This document shows, one piece after another, positions 1 to 9,186 of a stretch of DNA of 49,463 nucleotides; the stretch's first letter is position 1; each line of letters opens with the position of its first letter. A program made the translations under genes and the position numbers. The stretch is taken from contig JAJZEV010000077.1 of the NCBI GenBank assembly GCA_021805665.1, positions 26,401 through 75,863 on the forward strand. The letters run 5' to 3'. The notes under the pieces are model-generated. The model saw only the letters and a program-made list of their open reading frames with translations, searched no databases and was not told where the DNA came from. This DNA is from Pseudomonadota bacterium (GTDB lineage Bacteria > Pseudomonadota > Alphaproteobacteria > Acetobacterales > Acetobacteraceae).

Positions 1-289
1 TGTCTCGCACCGTCATACGCGGAAACAGGCGCTTACCCTCCGGCACATGCACCAGACCGCGTTCCAGGCGCTGGCGCGGCGTCAATCCGTCGATGCGCTG
101 GCCGTCGAAAGCGACCGCACCCGCCGTTAGCGGTTCCAGCCCCGAGATCGCCCGCAGGCAGGACGTCTTGCCCGCGCCGTTGGCACCGATCAGCGTCACG
201 GTTTCCCCTTGCGCGACGGTCAGCGACACCCCGTGCAGCACCTGCGCGGTGCCGTAGCTGATGGCGATGCCGGAAACTTCAAGCAGCAT
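1..289 (-). CDS. livF: Branched-chain amino-acid-type ABC transporter ATP-binding protein LivF (partial)
   Basis: The frame reads leftward from an ATG at 289 and runs off the window edge, so only about 96 N-terminal residues are visible. It begins [13 protein letters not shown] and has a Walker A box GANGAGKTS near residues 35-43, followed by [16 protein letters not shown], which is the typical Q-loop region of LivF. The family hydrolyses ATP on the cytoplasmic face of a LivHM permease pair. The start overlaps the end of livG by 11 bases, so the two are translationally coupled. Signature motif and Walker B lie outside the window. The substrate is inferred only at family level: leucine-type amino acids, amides or urea. 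Confidence 0.93.
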   Translation of the reverse strand, partial: MLLEVSGIAISYGTAQVLHGVSLTVAQGETVTLIGANGAGKTSCLRAISGLEPLTAGAVAFDGQRIDGLTPRQRLERGLVHVPEGKRLFPRMTVRD

Positions 290-1058
290 CGTCGTCTTCC
301 GCCACACCGAGGTACGCCTCGATCACTTGTGGATTGCGTGAGACATCCATTGGCGAGCCTTCCGCGATCTTGCGCCCGAATTGCAGCACGCTGATGGAAT
401 CGCAGACATTCATCACCGCCCTGATATTATGTTCCACCAGAACAACGGTAATGCCCTGCTTGTCGCGCAGGCTGCGGACCAGCGCCATCATCCGGTCCAC
501 GTCGGCATGGTTCATGCCGGCCACCGGTTCGTCCAGCAACAGCAGGCGTGGTTTCGGTGCCAGACCGATCGCCACTTGCAGGATGCGCTTGTAGCCGTGT
601 GACAGGCTGCCGGCGATTTCGTCCTCGCGCCCGCCGAGCCCGACAAAACCGATGATTTCGCGGGCCCGGTGATACAAGGCGTCATTGTGACGGCGGGAGG
701 GGGGGGAGTCGATCAGACCCGCCCAGAATCCCGACCTTGCATGCACATGCAGCCCCACAAGCACATTTTTCAGCACCGAAAAGGTCGGAAACAACTGGGC
801 GTGCTGGAAGGTGCGGACCAGACCCTGCCTGACCAGACCGTGCATCGGAACCCGGGTGATATCCTTTCCATCGAAACGAACGGTTCCGGCGGTCGGCGGG
901 ATGGTGCCGCTGACCAGATTGAACAGCGTGGTCTTACCAGCGCCGTTCGGGCCGATCAGCCCGCGAATTTCGCCGGTTTCCACCGACAGCGACACCTCGT
1001 TGACCGCGATCAGGCCACCGAAGCGCCGGGTCAGCCCGTGAACATCCAGCAGCGCCAT
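279..1058 (-). CDS. livG: Branched-chain amino-acid-type ABC transporter ATP-binding protein LivG
   Basis: A complete 259-residue ATPase of normal LivG length. The Walker A box GPNGAGKTT lies at about residues 36-44, the signature region reads [10 protein letters not shown] near 150, and Walker B is [11 protein letters not shown], where the MNHAD stretch after it is characteristic of LivG. The H-loop is VLVEHN. It pairs with LivF as the second nucleotide-binding subunit of a Liv-type importer. It overlaps livF by 11 bases downstream and sits 3 bases after livM, so it is part of one operon. The signature LSHG instead of LSGG is a common tolerated variant in this subfamily. Confidence 0.95.
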   Translation of the reverse strand: MALLDVHGLTRRFGGLIAVNEVSLSVETGEIRGLIGPNGAGKTTLFNLVSGTIPPTAGTVRFDGKDITRVPMHGLVRQGLVRTFQHAQLFPTFSVLKNVLVGLHVHARSGFWAGLIDSPPSRRHNDALYHRAREIIGFVGLGGREDEIAGSLSHGYKRILQVAIGLAPKPRLLLLDEPVAGMNHADVDRMMALVRSLRDKQGITVVLVEHNIRAVMNVCDSISVLQFGRKIAEGSPMDVSRNPQVIEAYLGVAEDDDAA

Positions 1059-1061
1059 CGT

Positions 1062-1991
1062 TCAGCGCCCCCCGCGCGGCGGCACGAGCTTCTGCCACGC
1101 ACCGATGATCCCCTGCGGCATCAGCAGCATCGAGCCGACAAGGATCAATCCGAACGCCATCATCTGGTATTTGCCGGTGACGCGGAACAACTCCGGCACC
1201 AGGGTCAGCACCACGGCACCGGAGATCGGGCCGGCCATGCTGGCGAAACCGCCGACGACGATGAAAACCAACACGTTGACGGAATATTCGAAGGTGAACA
1301 CCAGCGGGCTGATATAGCCGTAGTACGCGGCATACAGACTGCCGGCGGCACCGGCGAAGAAGGCGGAAACGATGAACGCCACCAGCTTGCTGCCGGGCAC
1401 ATCGATCCCGACCGAACTGGCCAGCAGGTCGCCCTCGCGGATGCTCCATAACACCATGCCGAACCATGATCGGCTGATGCGGTAGATGATCCAGCAGGTT
1501 ACCAGCACCAGCGCCAGTGCCAGATAGTAGAACGCGGTCTTGTCCAGGGTGCGGAAGAAGGCGGCGGGCTGCGGCGGCGGAATATCGCGGATACCGTACC
1601 AGCCGCCGAATGGATTCTCGAAGTAGGCGAAGACTCCGGCCACGACCTGACCGAAGGCCAGGGTGACCAGGAAGAAGTAAACCCCTTTGACCCGCAGGCT
1701 CAGCCGTCCGACCGGCGCGCTGACCAGGCCGGCGGCGGTCGCCGACAATGGCAGCGCCAGCCAGAACGGCCAGCCCAGGTCTTTCGTCAGCAGGGCCGTG
1801 GTCATCGCGCCGATGAACATAAAGCCGGCCTGTCCGAAGGAAATCAGGCCGGTGATCCCCAGCAGCCACATACTGACCGCCATGACGACATTGATGCCGA
1901 TGACGATCATGACATGGAGAAAGTACTGGTTGTGAACCCCAAGCGGCAGCGCGAGCAGCAGCGCGATCAGGACCGGCAGGGCGAATTTCAT
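1062..1991 (-). CDS. livM: Branched-chain amino-acid-type ABC transporter permease LivM
   Basis: A 309-residue polytopic inner-membrane protein starting MKFALPVLIALLLALPLGV. Hydrophobic segments fill most of the chain. The conserved LivM landmarks are visible: GLISFGQAGFMFIGAMTTALL near residues 50-70, the cytoplasmic coupling loop after RLSLRVKGVYFFLVTLAFGQ, and a C-terminal VLTLVPELFRVTGKYQMM block. It forms the translocation pore with LivH. It begins 9 bases after the livH stop and ends 3 bases before livG. The ATG follows a weak purine tract. Family assignment is secure; substrate is not determined by the permease. Confidence 0.94.
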   Translation of the reverse strand: MKFALPVLIALLLALPLGVHNQYFLHVMIVIGINVVMAVSMWLLGITGLISFGQAGFMFIGAMTTALLTKDLGWPFWLALPLSATAAGLVSAPVGRLSLRVKGVYFFLVTLAFGQVVAGVFAYFENPFGGWYGIRDIPPPQPAAFFRTLDKTAFYYLALALVLVTCWIIYRISRSWFGMVLWSIREGDLLASSVGIDVPGSKLVAFIVSAFFAGAAGSLYAAYYGYISPLVFTFEYSVNVLVFIVVGGFASMAGPISGAVVLTLVPELFRVTGKYQMMAFGLILVGSMLLMPQGIIGAWQKLVPPRGGR

Positions 1992-2000
1992 GGCTGTGCC

Positions 2001-2834
2001 CTAAACATCGTAGCCGAACAGCCCCTTGGGCCGCACGATCAGGATGAGCATCAGGATCGCGAAGTCGATGATGAACGCCAGCTCCCCGCCCAGCAGCGTG
2101 CCCGTCACGCTGTCCGCCACGCCGATGAACAATCCGGCCAGCACCGTCCCCGGGATGCTGCCCATGCCGCCGATCTGAACGATGATGAAGGATTTCAGCA
2201 GCGGTTCGGCCCCCATCTCGGGATCGACGCCGAACACCGAACCCAGCATCGCACCACCCACGGCGGCCAGCGCGGCACTGATCATGAACGCGGTGACATA
2301 GACGCTTTCGGGGTCGATCCCCATCAGCAGCGCCGCCTCGCGGTCCTGCTCCACCGCCCGCATGGCCTTGCCCGGTTTGGTGAAGTGCAGGAACAGGTAC
2401 AGCAGGATCGCCAGCACGACGCAGACCCCGGCCGCCAGCAGGCGCTGCTTCGCCATGAACACGCCGCCCAGTTTCACCACGCCCGGCAGCATGGCCGGGA
2501 TCGCCTGGGGCTCCGGCCCGAAGATCGCCCAGGACGCCGACCGGATGGCGAAGCTGGCGCCGATGCCGACGATGAAGCAGTTCAGCATTTCGTATTGCAG
2601 CGGCTTGAACAGATACTTTTGCAACAACACGCCGATGCCCGCCGCCATCGCGATCGCCAGCGGGATTGCCACCCACATCGGCCACCCCCGATCGACGCCG
2701 ATGTACCAGATCACGAACGCCGACAGCATGACCAGTTCGCCATGCACGAAGTTGACGACCCGCATGATGCCGAACAGCAGCGTCACGCCCAGCGCGATCA
2801 GCATGTAGATCAGGCCGGTGACCAGACCGCTCAA
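2001..2834 (-). CDS. livH: Branched-chain amino-acid-type ABC transporter permease LivH
   Basis: A permease of at least 277 residues with the LivH hallmarks: GLIYMLIALGVTLLFGIMRVVNFVHGE at the N-terminus, and a coupling helix around AMRAVEQDREAALLMGIDPE. It partners LivM in the membrane. The start is uncertain. The coordinates use TTG at 2834, which has no ribosome site. The frame stays open upstream, and a CTG at 2864 has a GGAG motif 9 bases before it and would give an N-terminus NTTLLLQIVLSG that looks like family N-termini. No ATG or GTG lies between the upstream gene's stop (2869-2871) and 2834. The true protein is therefore probably about 287 residues long. Confidence 0.92.
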   Translation of the reverse strand: MSGLVTGLIYMLIALGVTLLFGIMRVVNFVHGELVMLSAFVIWYIGVDRGWPMWVAIPLAIAMAAGIGVLLQKYLFKPLQYEMLNCFIVGIGASFAIRSASWAIFGPEPQAIPAMLPGVVKLGGVFMAKQRLLAAGVCVVLAILLYLFLHFTKPGKAMRAVEQDREAALLMGIDPESVYVTAFMISAALAAVGGAMLGSVFGVDPEMGAEPLLKSFIIVQIGGMGSIPGTVLAGLFIGVADSVTGTLLGGELAFIIDFAILMLILIVRPKGLFGYDV

Positions 2835-2868
2835 TACGATCTGCAGCAGCAGGGTCGTATTCAGCGGA

Positions 2869-4038
2869 CTAAACTCCGGCGGGCCAGTCGATCGTGGCCA
2901 GCCACGCGGGTTTGCCGTTCTTCACGATCGACATCGGTATCTGCCGGGTCAGCGAGCAGTCGATGCCGTAGACCGACTTCATCCCGAACCGTTCCTCGCC
3001 GAAAATGCCATGGTGTACGACGGTGCGCAGGGCCTCGGCCACCGCCACCGGGTCCACCGACTGCGCCTTGCGGATGCCGTCGGCCAGGATGAATGGCCAG
3101 TCCCACATCAGGAACACATAGCTTGGGAAGGGGGCGCCGTATGTCTTCATCCACCAGTCGTAGATTTCGTGCTGTTCCGGCGTCTGCGGTTCGGCCAGCG
3201 TATCGAACAGCAATGCGCCCTCCGCGGCGTCCGGTCCGGCGATATCGACAAACGACTTCGCGTCGGAATAGCCCAGCAGGATGTGGCCCTTATAGCCGAG
3301 TTCGCGCAGCGCCTTGCACGCCAGCCCCTGATCGCGCCCGATGGTGCCGCCGAAATCGATCAGATCGGGGTTGAAGCCAACAAGCCGCGTGGCCACCGGA
3401 TACATGTCGGTCGATCCGCGTTTGAAGTATTCGTTGCCCACATTGGTGAACCCGTTCTTCGCCGCGATCATCCGCCGGTCCTCGGATTCTGTGAATCCGG
3501 CCTCATCCGAGGGATTCATGTGCGCCACACGCTTCACATCGGGAAACGCCGTCTTCAGCCAGGGATAGACCGCATAGGCGGTTTCGTTGGTTGGCTGGAC
3601 CCTGAAGCTGTAGGGGAATTTCGGTCCGGTCAGATGTTCCTTGCCCGACGCACCCGACAGTTGCAGCACCTTGGCTTCCGTCGTCTTGCCGACCACCGGG
3701 ACAGAGTTGCCGGAACCGGAGGAAAACAGAAACTTCACGTTGTCCGCCAGCATTTTTTCCACCACCGTGACGGCCTCGGCGGGGATGTATTTGTTGTCGT
3801 AGAACTCCGGCACGATTGTATAGCGGTCGGCGCCGACCATGATTCCCCGGGCGTTGATCAGTTCCACCGCGTGTTCGATGGTCCGCTGGGTGGTGATTCC
3901 GGTCGGTGCCGCCGGGCCGGAAAGGGGGATGCTGCACCCAAGAACGATGGTCTTGTCAGCGGCGGCTGACGGCCGCGATCCCATGCCGGCCGCCGCGGCG
4001 GCCCCAAGTACGACGAATCCCCGTCGGGCGATGGTCAT
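2869..4038 (-). CDS. Liv-type periplasmic substrate-binding protein
   Basis: A 389-residue binding protein of the Peripla_BP_6 (LivK-like) fold. The chosen ATG at 4038 has a GGGGA ribosome site 8 bases upstream and exposes the signal IARRGFVVLGAAAAAGMGS, which has a twin-arginine look; an ATG at 4053 is possible. The mature start TIVLGCSIPLSGPAA is typical, and the two-lobed family pattern continues with INARGI, VEKMLADNVKFLFSS and the C-terminal VFLMWDWPFILADGIRKA. It captures substrate in the periplasm for LivHMGF, which follow directly downstream on the same strand. Ligand cannot be read from sequence; amides, short-chain acids or amino acids are all possible for this family. Confidence 0.9.
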   Translation of the reverse strand: MTIARRGFVVLGAAAAAGMGSRPSAAADKTIVLGCSIPLSGPAAPTGITTQRTIEHAVELINARGIMVGADRYTIVPEFYDNKYIPAEAVTVVEKMLADNVKFLFSSGSGNSVPVVGKTTEAKVLQLSGASGKEHLTGPKFPYSFRVQPTNETAYAVYPWLKTAFPDVKRVAHMNPSDEAGFTESEDRRMIAAKNGFTNVGNEYFKRGSTDMYPVATRLVGFNPDLIDFGGTIGRDQGLACKALRELGYKGHILLGYSDAKSFVDIAGPDAAEGALLFDTLAEPQTPEQHEIYDWWMKTYGAPFPSYVFLMWDWPFILADGIRKAQSVDPVAVAEALRTVVHHGIFGEERFGMKSVYGIDCSLTRQIPMSIVKNGKPAWLATIDWPAGV

Positions 4039-4160
4039 TGTTCGTTTCCCCATTGGCGTTCGATTTTTTATCGGCGGAATGGTTCGGCCGAACGCCGGTC
4101 GTGTCAAGCCGGGGCGGCGGCAGCGATATGAAACGTCCGTCCGGATCGGACGCCAATACT

Positions 4161-5225
4161 TCAGTAGTGTTCCTTAGCGCCGGCCAGAGACAGCGGAAAC
4201 AGCGCGCCGCGATCCGCCGCGATGGCCCGCAGCACCGCATCCAGGGTCAGCCGGGCCATGCCGTCGTGCTCCCCGGTATTTGGGGACGTTATTGCAACGA
4301 TCTGGCTTGCGTGATGGAATGGTTCGGTCGTGCCGAACAGCGCATATGTCCGTATGCCGGTCGCGGCGGCGATGTTCATCACGCCGGTATTGTTGCCGAC
4401 ATAGAACGCCGCCTGCGACAGCATCCCGATCACGTCGCTCAGGTTCCACCCCAGGGCGAGGCGCACGCGGTCGCCCCGTTCGCCCAGAGCGTTCACGATC
4501 ATCGTGGCAGCCGGCAGGTCTTCCTGTCCGCCGACCAGCACCAGTGTGGGCCATCCGGCATCCAGCAGTGTTGCCGCTAACTGGGTGAAGCGCTCGCTGC
4601 CCCATTGCCGCAGCACCTCGCTGCTGCCGATACCGATCGCGACATAGGTGTCATGGCTTTCCCCCAGCCGAGCCATCGCCTCCTGCAAGGCGGTTGGATC
4701 GATTGTCAGCGACGGTTCGTCCGAGGCCAGCGGGATTCCGGCGGCCCGCAGATACCGGGTCGCGCGGGTGTGTTGGTGCATTTTCTTTACGTCGGGCGGC
4801 AGAAACGGGCCGGTGTTCAGGAACCAGCGTTGACGCCCCCAGCCATAACCCCGCCGATCCGGGATGCCGGCCCGCCACGCAGCGGCGGCCAGCATGGGGC
4901 TGTGGTGCAGCAGCACGATGGTGCCGAAATCGAATGCCCGCAGGCGCCGCACCAGCCGGCGAAAGCCGCTGACCCCGTCATGCGCGCCGCGCCGTCCAGC
5001 CGGGTTCAGGTCCAGCCAGCAGATGCCGGCGACCGAGGATTCATGCGCCAGCAGTTGATCCGAAAGGGTACGCGGCTTGGTCAGCACCGTAACCGGCTGG
5101 CCCGCCCGGGCGGCGATTGCCTTGATGTGGGGTAAATGCCAAACCATGTCGCCGATGCCCGGCAGCGGCTGGATGACGCCCACCGGCCGTTCATAGGGTG
5201 GCCAGTCCGGTGAATCGGATGTCAT
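4161..5225 (-). CDS. Glycosyltransferase family 9 (heptosyltransferase-like)
   Basis: A 354-residue GT-B enzyme of the ADP-heptose:LPS heptosyltransferase family. The N-terminal nucleotide-sugar fold starts GVIQPLPGIGDMVWHLPHIKAI, where GIGDMVW matches the family's G-(I/D)-GD motif. The C-terminal donor site is VGNNTGVMNIAAATGIRTYALFGTTEP near residues 280-305. The family builds lipopolysaccharide core or other surface glycans at the cytoplasmic face. No other LPS genes are adjacent, so the acceptor is unknown. Its ATG at 5225 has no strong ribosome site. About 120 bases separate its stop from the binding-protein gene downstream, so the liv operon may have its own promoter. Confidence 0.85.
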   Translation of the reverse strand: MTSDSPDWPPYERPVGVIQPLPGIGDMVWHLPHIKAIAARAGQPVTVLTKPRTLSDQLLAHESSVAGICWLDLNPAGRRGAHDGVSGFRRLVRRLRAFDFGTIVLLHHSPMLAAAAWRAGIPDRRGYGWGRQRWFLNTGPFLPPDVKKMHQHTRATRYLRAAGIPLASDEPSLTIDPTALQEAMARLGESHDTYVAIGIGSSEVLRQWGSERFTQLAATLLDAGWPTLVLVGGQEDLPAATMIVNALGERGDRVRLALGWNLSDVIGMLSQAAFYVGNNTGVMNIAAATGIRTYALFGTTEPFHHASQIVAITSPNTGEHDGMARLTLDAVLRAIAADRGALFPLSLAGAKEHY

Positions 5226-5321
5226 TGGGCCATACCGGCGAAACCGCGGGCGCGAACCATCGTGGCGGTCTCCTTGAAAAGCCGTTCGCGTAATGGTCCC
5301 GGGGTCGGGCTGTCAAGCCGT

Positions 5322-6872
5322 TCACTCGACCGGTTCCGCCTCGATTTCAACGTTGCGGGGCGGACGGCGCATGATCAGCAGCAGCAGGATGGCCGGAAAG
5401 GTCGTGCAGATCAGCAGCACGTAATCGTCCATGTAAGCGATGATCTCCGCCTGGCGGTTGACCGCATGATCCAGGATCGCCACCCCCTTTGCCGTCGATG
5501 GATCGAATGCCTTCACCGCCGCCAACGCCCTGTTGAAGGGCGTCGCGCTGGCACCGATCACCTGGTGCAGCGCCTGGGTGTTACGGGTCAGCATGGTCGA
5601 TGTCACGGACACACCGATCGCCGCGCCGATATTGCGCAGAAGGCTGAACAGCGAGGCGCCTTCGGTGCGCAGCGACGGATCCAACGTGGCGAATGCAACC
5701 ATTTGCAGCGGCATGAACACCAGCCCCAGCCCCGCGCCCTGGATCACGATGGTGGTGATGATGGTCCATTGCGATACGTCCGGCGTCCAGCCCGTCATCA
5801 TATAAAAAGACACGCACAGCAGCACCAGTCCGGCCGCGACCAGATAACGGGGGTCGGTTCGGCTCACCATCCGGCCGCTGAAGCTGATGGCGGCGAAGTT
5901 GCCCAGGCCGCGCGGCGCCATGATCAGGCCGGCTGTCGCCACGGGATAGTCGCTCATGACCTGCAGCCACGGGGTCATCAGTGCCAGGCTGGACACCAGC
6001 AACGTGCCGACCGCGAACATCAGGATCAGTCCTGACAGGAAATTCACGTCGCGGAACAGCGTGGGCCGCAACAGCGGCCGGCGGGCGGAAAACAGGTGAA
6101 CCGTGAATAGATAGAAACCCAGCCCGGCCAGCACCGCCTCGATAACCACCTCTCGCGAGTAGAACCAATCGAGGTCCTGGCCGCGGTCCAGCATCAACTG
6201 CAACGCGCCGATGCCGGTGGACAGCACGGCAAAACCCAGCCAGTCGAAGCGCGAGCCCCCGGTCCCGCGCACATTGGGCAAGAAGAACGCCATCCCCGCC
6301 GCCGCCAGCAGCCCGAACGGCAGATTGATGTAGAACACCCAGCGCCAGTCGTAGTTGTCGGTCAGGTAACCGCCCAACGTCGGCCCCATGATCGGGCCGA
6401 TCATGACACCCATGCCCCAGATCGCCATGGCGAAGCCGCGCCTGGCCGGTGGATAGATATCCAGCAGCGTCGTCTGCGACAGCGGCACCAGCGCCGCGCT
6501 GAACATTCCTTGCAGCAACCGGAATATCACGATTTGCGCCAGCGACTGGGCAGCCCCGCACAGCATCGACGCGATCGTGAACCCCAGGATGCAACCGATA
6601 TACAGCGGCTTGCGGCCGAACCTGCCAGCGAGCCAGCCCACCGGAGCGGTCATGATCGCGGCGGCGGTGATGTAGGATGTCAGGACCCAGGTGATCTCGT
6701 CGTAACTCGCCGAGAAACTGCCCTGCATATACGGCAAGGCGACGTTGGCGATGGTTTGATCCAACGATTGCAACAACGTCGCGCCGATCGCCGACGCGGT
6801 GATCATCGTTCGATACGGGACCGTATCCCCGAGTTGCGCGGTGTGTGGTGCCGGCTGGGCCGCTGTGGCCAT
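5322..6872 (-). CDS. DHA2-family MFS multidrug exporter (EmrB/QacA-like)
   Basis: A 516-residue transporter with about 14 hydrophobic segments, the usual DHA2 size. Seen motifs: motif D1-like SLDQTIANVALPYMQGS near residues 37-53, motif A GWLAGRFGRKPLYIG near 78-92, and antiporter motif C GVMIGPIMGPTLGGYL near 155-170. These define the EmrB/QacA subfamily that exports drugs or amphiphiles by proton antiport. The usual partner, an EmrA membrane-fusion protein, is not present in the window, so it may use one encoded elsewhere or work alone. It is divergent from the SDR gene at 7039, and 166 bases separate the two starts. Confidence 0.92.
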   Translation of the reverse strand: MATAAQPAPHTAQLGDTVPYRTMITASAIGATLLQSLDQTIANVALPYMQGSFSASYDEITWVLTSYITAAAIMTAPVGWLAGRFGRKPLYIGCILGFTIASMLCGAAQSLAQIVIFRLLQGMFSAALVPLSQTTLLDIYPPARRGFAMAIWGMGVMIGPIMGPTLGGYLTDNYDWRWVFYINLPFGLLAAAGMAFFLPNVRGTGGSRFDWLGFAVLSTGIGALQLMLDRGQDLDWFYSREVVIEAVLAGLGFYLFTVHLFSARRPLLRPTLFRDVNFLSGLILMFAVGTLLVSSLALMTPWLQVMSDYPVATAGLIMAPRGLGNFAAISFSGRMVSRTDPRYLVAAGLVLLCVSFYMMTGWTPDVSQWTIITTIVIQGAGLGLVFMPLQMVAFATLDPSLRTEGASLFSLLRNIGAAIGVSVTSTMLTRNTQALHQVIGASATPFNRALAAVKAFDPSTAKGVAILDHAVNRQAEIIAYMDDYVLLICTTFPAILLLLIMRRPPRNVEIEAEPVE

Positions 6873-7038
6873 CGCTCTGCTTCTGGTTATGGTCTCGGAC
6901 CGGACAAGATTGGACGTAAGCCCCGTTCGCGGTCAATTAGCGGTTTTTCCGCACCTCGTCCGGGTGTTGTGACACCGCGGGCATCTCGCTTGGGGTAATC
7001 TGCCGCCACGCGAACAGTTTGCTGTTTTGGAGGCTCGC

Positions 7039-7812
7039 ATGGCGACATGGCGCGATCAGGTAGCGCTTGTGACCGGGGGGGGGCGCGGCATCGGACGCGC
7101 CATTGCCCGCCGGCTGGGTCGGGAAGGCGCATCGGTTTGCGTCAACTATGTGAACAGGGCCGATGCCGCCGAGTCGCTGGTGGCCGATATCATCGCCAAC
7201 GGCGGACGGGCGATCGCCGTCGCGGCCGATGTGGCCGATGATGCAGCGGTCGAGGGGATGGTGGACCGCGTGGGCGCCGCGTTCGGGCCGGTAACCATCC
7301 TGGTCAACAATGCCGGCGTTTCGCACAAGGCGACACTGGAAAGTTATGATCCCGACAAACTGGAGCGAATGCGCCAGGTCAACGCGGGCGGCGTGATCCA
7401 TACCACCCGGGCGGTGATGGCCGATATGCGGCGGATGAAATATGGCCGGATCGTCAACATCACCTCGATCGCCGCGATGGGCACCTCGCTGGCCGGCAAC
7501 GCGTTCTATGCGGCCACCAAAGCCGAGGCCCAGATCCTGACGCTGCGCTTCGCGCTGGAACTGGGCACCCACGGAATCACCGTCAACGCGGTGGCACCAG
7601 GGTTCATCCAGACGGAGATGACCAAGGGAACGGACGAGGAGGCGTGGAAAGCCCGCGCGCAGAAAATGGCCGCGCTGGCCATGCTGGGCCGGATCGGCGA
7701 GGCCGACGACATAGCGAATGCGGTGGCGTTTTTTGCCTCCCCGGATGCGGGATGGGTGACCGGCCAGGTGCTGGCTGTCGATGGCGGGCGGATGGATTAT
7801 CTGGGGCGCTGA
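7039..7812 (+). CDS. Short-chain dehydrogenase/reductase (FabG-like)
   Basis: A 257-residue classical SDR. The ATG at 7039 is chosen because GGAGG lies 6 bases upstream; an in-frame TTG at 7027 would bury that site. Seen: the cofactor motif TGGGRGIGRAIA near residues 12-23, NNAG near 90, a catalytic serine in NITSIAAMG and the YAATK Tyr-Lys pair near 158-162, then VAPGFIQTEM. This matches 3-oxoacyl-ACP reductases and related NAD(P)H carbonyl reductases. No fatty-acid synthesis genes are adjacent, so it is probably a paralogue with its own substrate rather than the housekeeping FabG. It ends with the usual GQVLAVDGG C-terminus. Confidence 0.9.
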   Translation: MATWRDQVALVTGGGRGIGRAIARRLGREGASVCVNYVNRADAAESLVADIIANGGRAIAVAADVADDAAVEGMVDRVGAAFGPVTILVNNAGVSHKATLESYDPDKLERMRQVNAGGVIHTTRAVMADMRRMKYGRIVNITSIAAMGTSLAGNAFYAATKAEAQILTLRFALELGTHGITVNAVAPGFIQTEMTKGTDEEAWKARAQKMAALAMLGRIGEADDIANAVAFFASPDAGWVTGQVLAVDGGRMDYLGR

Positions 7813-8175
7813 TCCCTCGCCCTCATTTCAGGTGCGGGCTGTTGGGGACGCTCGGGTCAGTGACCGCGCCGCCCCAAATGGCAGGCACCAATCGCTGTCG
7901 CGCGTCGTTTCCAACGGAGTAATATTGATAAAATTCCTGCAATTGGCTATATCACAGCAGCGATAACTCAGCCCCGGCCCAAGGATGCACCGGCATAGGC
8001 CTGCCGCCACCTGATGCACACGCTGATAGCGCTGCTCCCGGTACCGGAAACGTCGGCGCCGAGGTCGAAGCGATTGCTCCATAAGTAAGTACATCGGATA
8101 TATTGACGCGGCTTCTGGCGCGCCGATAAAGCCCCCGGCATTGTCCCTATCGAAATGCGCTGCCCCGGAGAGGTT
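7813..8175. other. Intergenic region before the PfkB kinase
   Basis: This stretch of about 360 bases holds no convincing gene. It is locally AT-rich around 7920-7970, unlike its surroundings. Two sigma70-like promoter candidates face the kinase: TTGATA at 7925-7930 with TATATC at 7948-7953 (17-base spacer), and TTGACG at 8103-8108 with GATAAA at 8125-8130 (16-base spacer). Nothing else was recognised. Confidence 0.5.
8103..8130 (+). promoter_or_regulatory. Candidate sigma70 promoter for the PfkB kinase
   Basis: TTGACG (5 of 6 consensus bases) at 8103-8108 and GATAAA (4 of 6) at 8125-8130 are separated by 16 bases and would start transcription about 40 bases before the kinase start. Prediction by eye only. 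Confidence 0.35.
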
Positions 8176-9135
8176 ATGATGAACGATCGGCACGGCTTCC
8201 TTGTGTGTGGCGAGGCACTGATCGATCTGGTGCCGATCGATAGCGGCCCCGAACCGACGATGCGTTCCGTCTGCGGCGGCTCCCCTTACAACGTCGCGAT
8301 CGGACTGGGTCGTCTTGGCGCCGATACACGGTTTTTGGGACGGCTGTCACGGGATGCCAATGGACGTCGCCTTGCCGGCCGCCTGGCCGAAAACGGCGTC
8401 GGCCTGGACCTCGTCACATACGGCGCGGCGCCCTCTACGCTCGCCTACGTTTTCCCCCCGGACAGCGGCGGGCCAGACGTCAGCTATGCTTTTTACCTCG
8501 AAGGGTCCAGCGGCGCGGTATTCCAGGCAGAGGATTTCCCCGCGACGCTGCCTGCCTCTGTCGGCCTTGTGCATTTCGGTTCGTTCGCGGCACTGCTGGG
8601 GCAATCCGGCGCACTGATCCGCGCGTTCGTGCAGCGCAGCGGCTGCATTGTCAGCTACGATCCCAACATCCGCCCGACTGTCACGCCCGACCCCGACGTG
8701 ACCCGCCCGCTGGTTGCCGCCTGTATGGCGGCCGCCGATATCGTAAAGCTCAGCGATGCCGATGCGGACTGGCTGTATCCCGGTCAATCTTTGGATGACG
8801 TGCTGGCCAGTATCCTGGCTATGGGGCCTTCGTTGGCCGCCATCACGCGCGGGCCGCAAGGTGCTCTCGTCGCTACCCGATCGGTATGCGCCGCGATCCC
8901 GGGAATCCCCACCCGGGTCGCGGACACGGTGGGCGCGGGGGATACCTTCATGGCCGCCTTCCTGTGGGACATTGGCCGGCGCGGGCTCTTCGATCGGAAC
9001 GCACTCGCCGCCGCGTCGGAAAGTCAGCTTGGCGGGATAACCGCGTTGGCCTGTCAGGCAGCCGCTCTTGTATGCGCCCGCCATGGTGCCGAACCGCCGT
9101 TCAAGGCAGAGCTGGAGCGAGCAGTGCGGGGTTAG
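8176..9135 (+). CDS. PfkB-family carbohydrate kinase (fructokinase-like)
   Basis: A 319-residue ribokinase-fold sugar kinase. Two adjacent ATGs (8176 and 8179) follow GGAGAGG; either may be used. Seen: the N-terminal GEALIDLVP, the first PfkB signature region GGSPYNVAIGLGRLGADTRFLG near residues 33-54, and the second signature DTVGAGDTFMAAFL near 255-268, where the second Asp is the catalytic base and GAGD forms the anion hole. The family phosphorylates fructose, ribose, ketogluconate or similar sugars in the cytoplasm. It converges on the sugar ABC operon (9187-13958), whose ROK regulator may also act here. A fructokinase-type role is the best guess. Confidence 0.88.
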   Translation: MMNDRHGFLVCGEALIDLVPIDSGPEPTMRSVCGGSPYNVAIGLGRLGADTRFLGRLSRDANGRRLAGRLAENGVGLDLVTYGAAPSTLAYVFPPDSGGPDVSYAFYLEGSSGAVFQAEDFPATLPASVGLVHFGSFAALLGQSGALIRAFVQRSGCIVSYDPNIRPTVTPDPDVTRPLVAACMAAADIVKLSDADADWLYPGQSLDDVLASILAMGPSLAAITRGPQGALVATRSVCAAIPGIPTRVADTVGAGDTFMAAFLWDIGRRGLFDRNALAAASESQLGGITALACQAAALVCARHGAEPPFKAELERAVRG

Positions 9136-9142
9136 CGGCAAG

Positions 9143-9178
9143 GACCCGGGCCACCTCCACGGAGGCAGCCCGGTCTTT
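9143..9178. terminator. Hairpin terminator between convergent kinase and rbsB genes
   Basis: GACCCGGGC (9143-9151) pairs with GCCCGGTC (9168-9175) with one bulge, and the interior CCTCC/GGAGG adds a second stem. A short TTT follows on the plus strand. It lies between the stops of two converging genes, the expected place for a shared terminator. Confidence 0.6.
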
Positions 9179-9186
9179 GGCTGGTA

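Noticed and set aside
934..2685. A 583-codon open frame on the minus strand across livM/livH
   Set aside because: It overlaps two clear permeases in another frame and its composition (Arg/Gly-rich, low hydrophobicity) is that of a GC-rich shadow.
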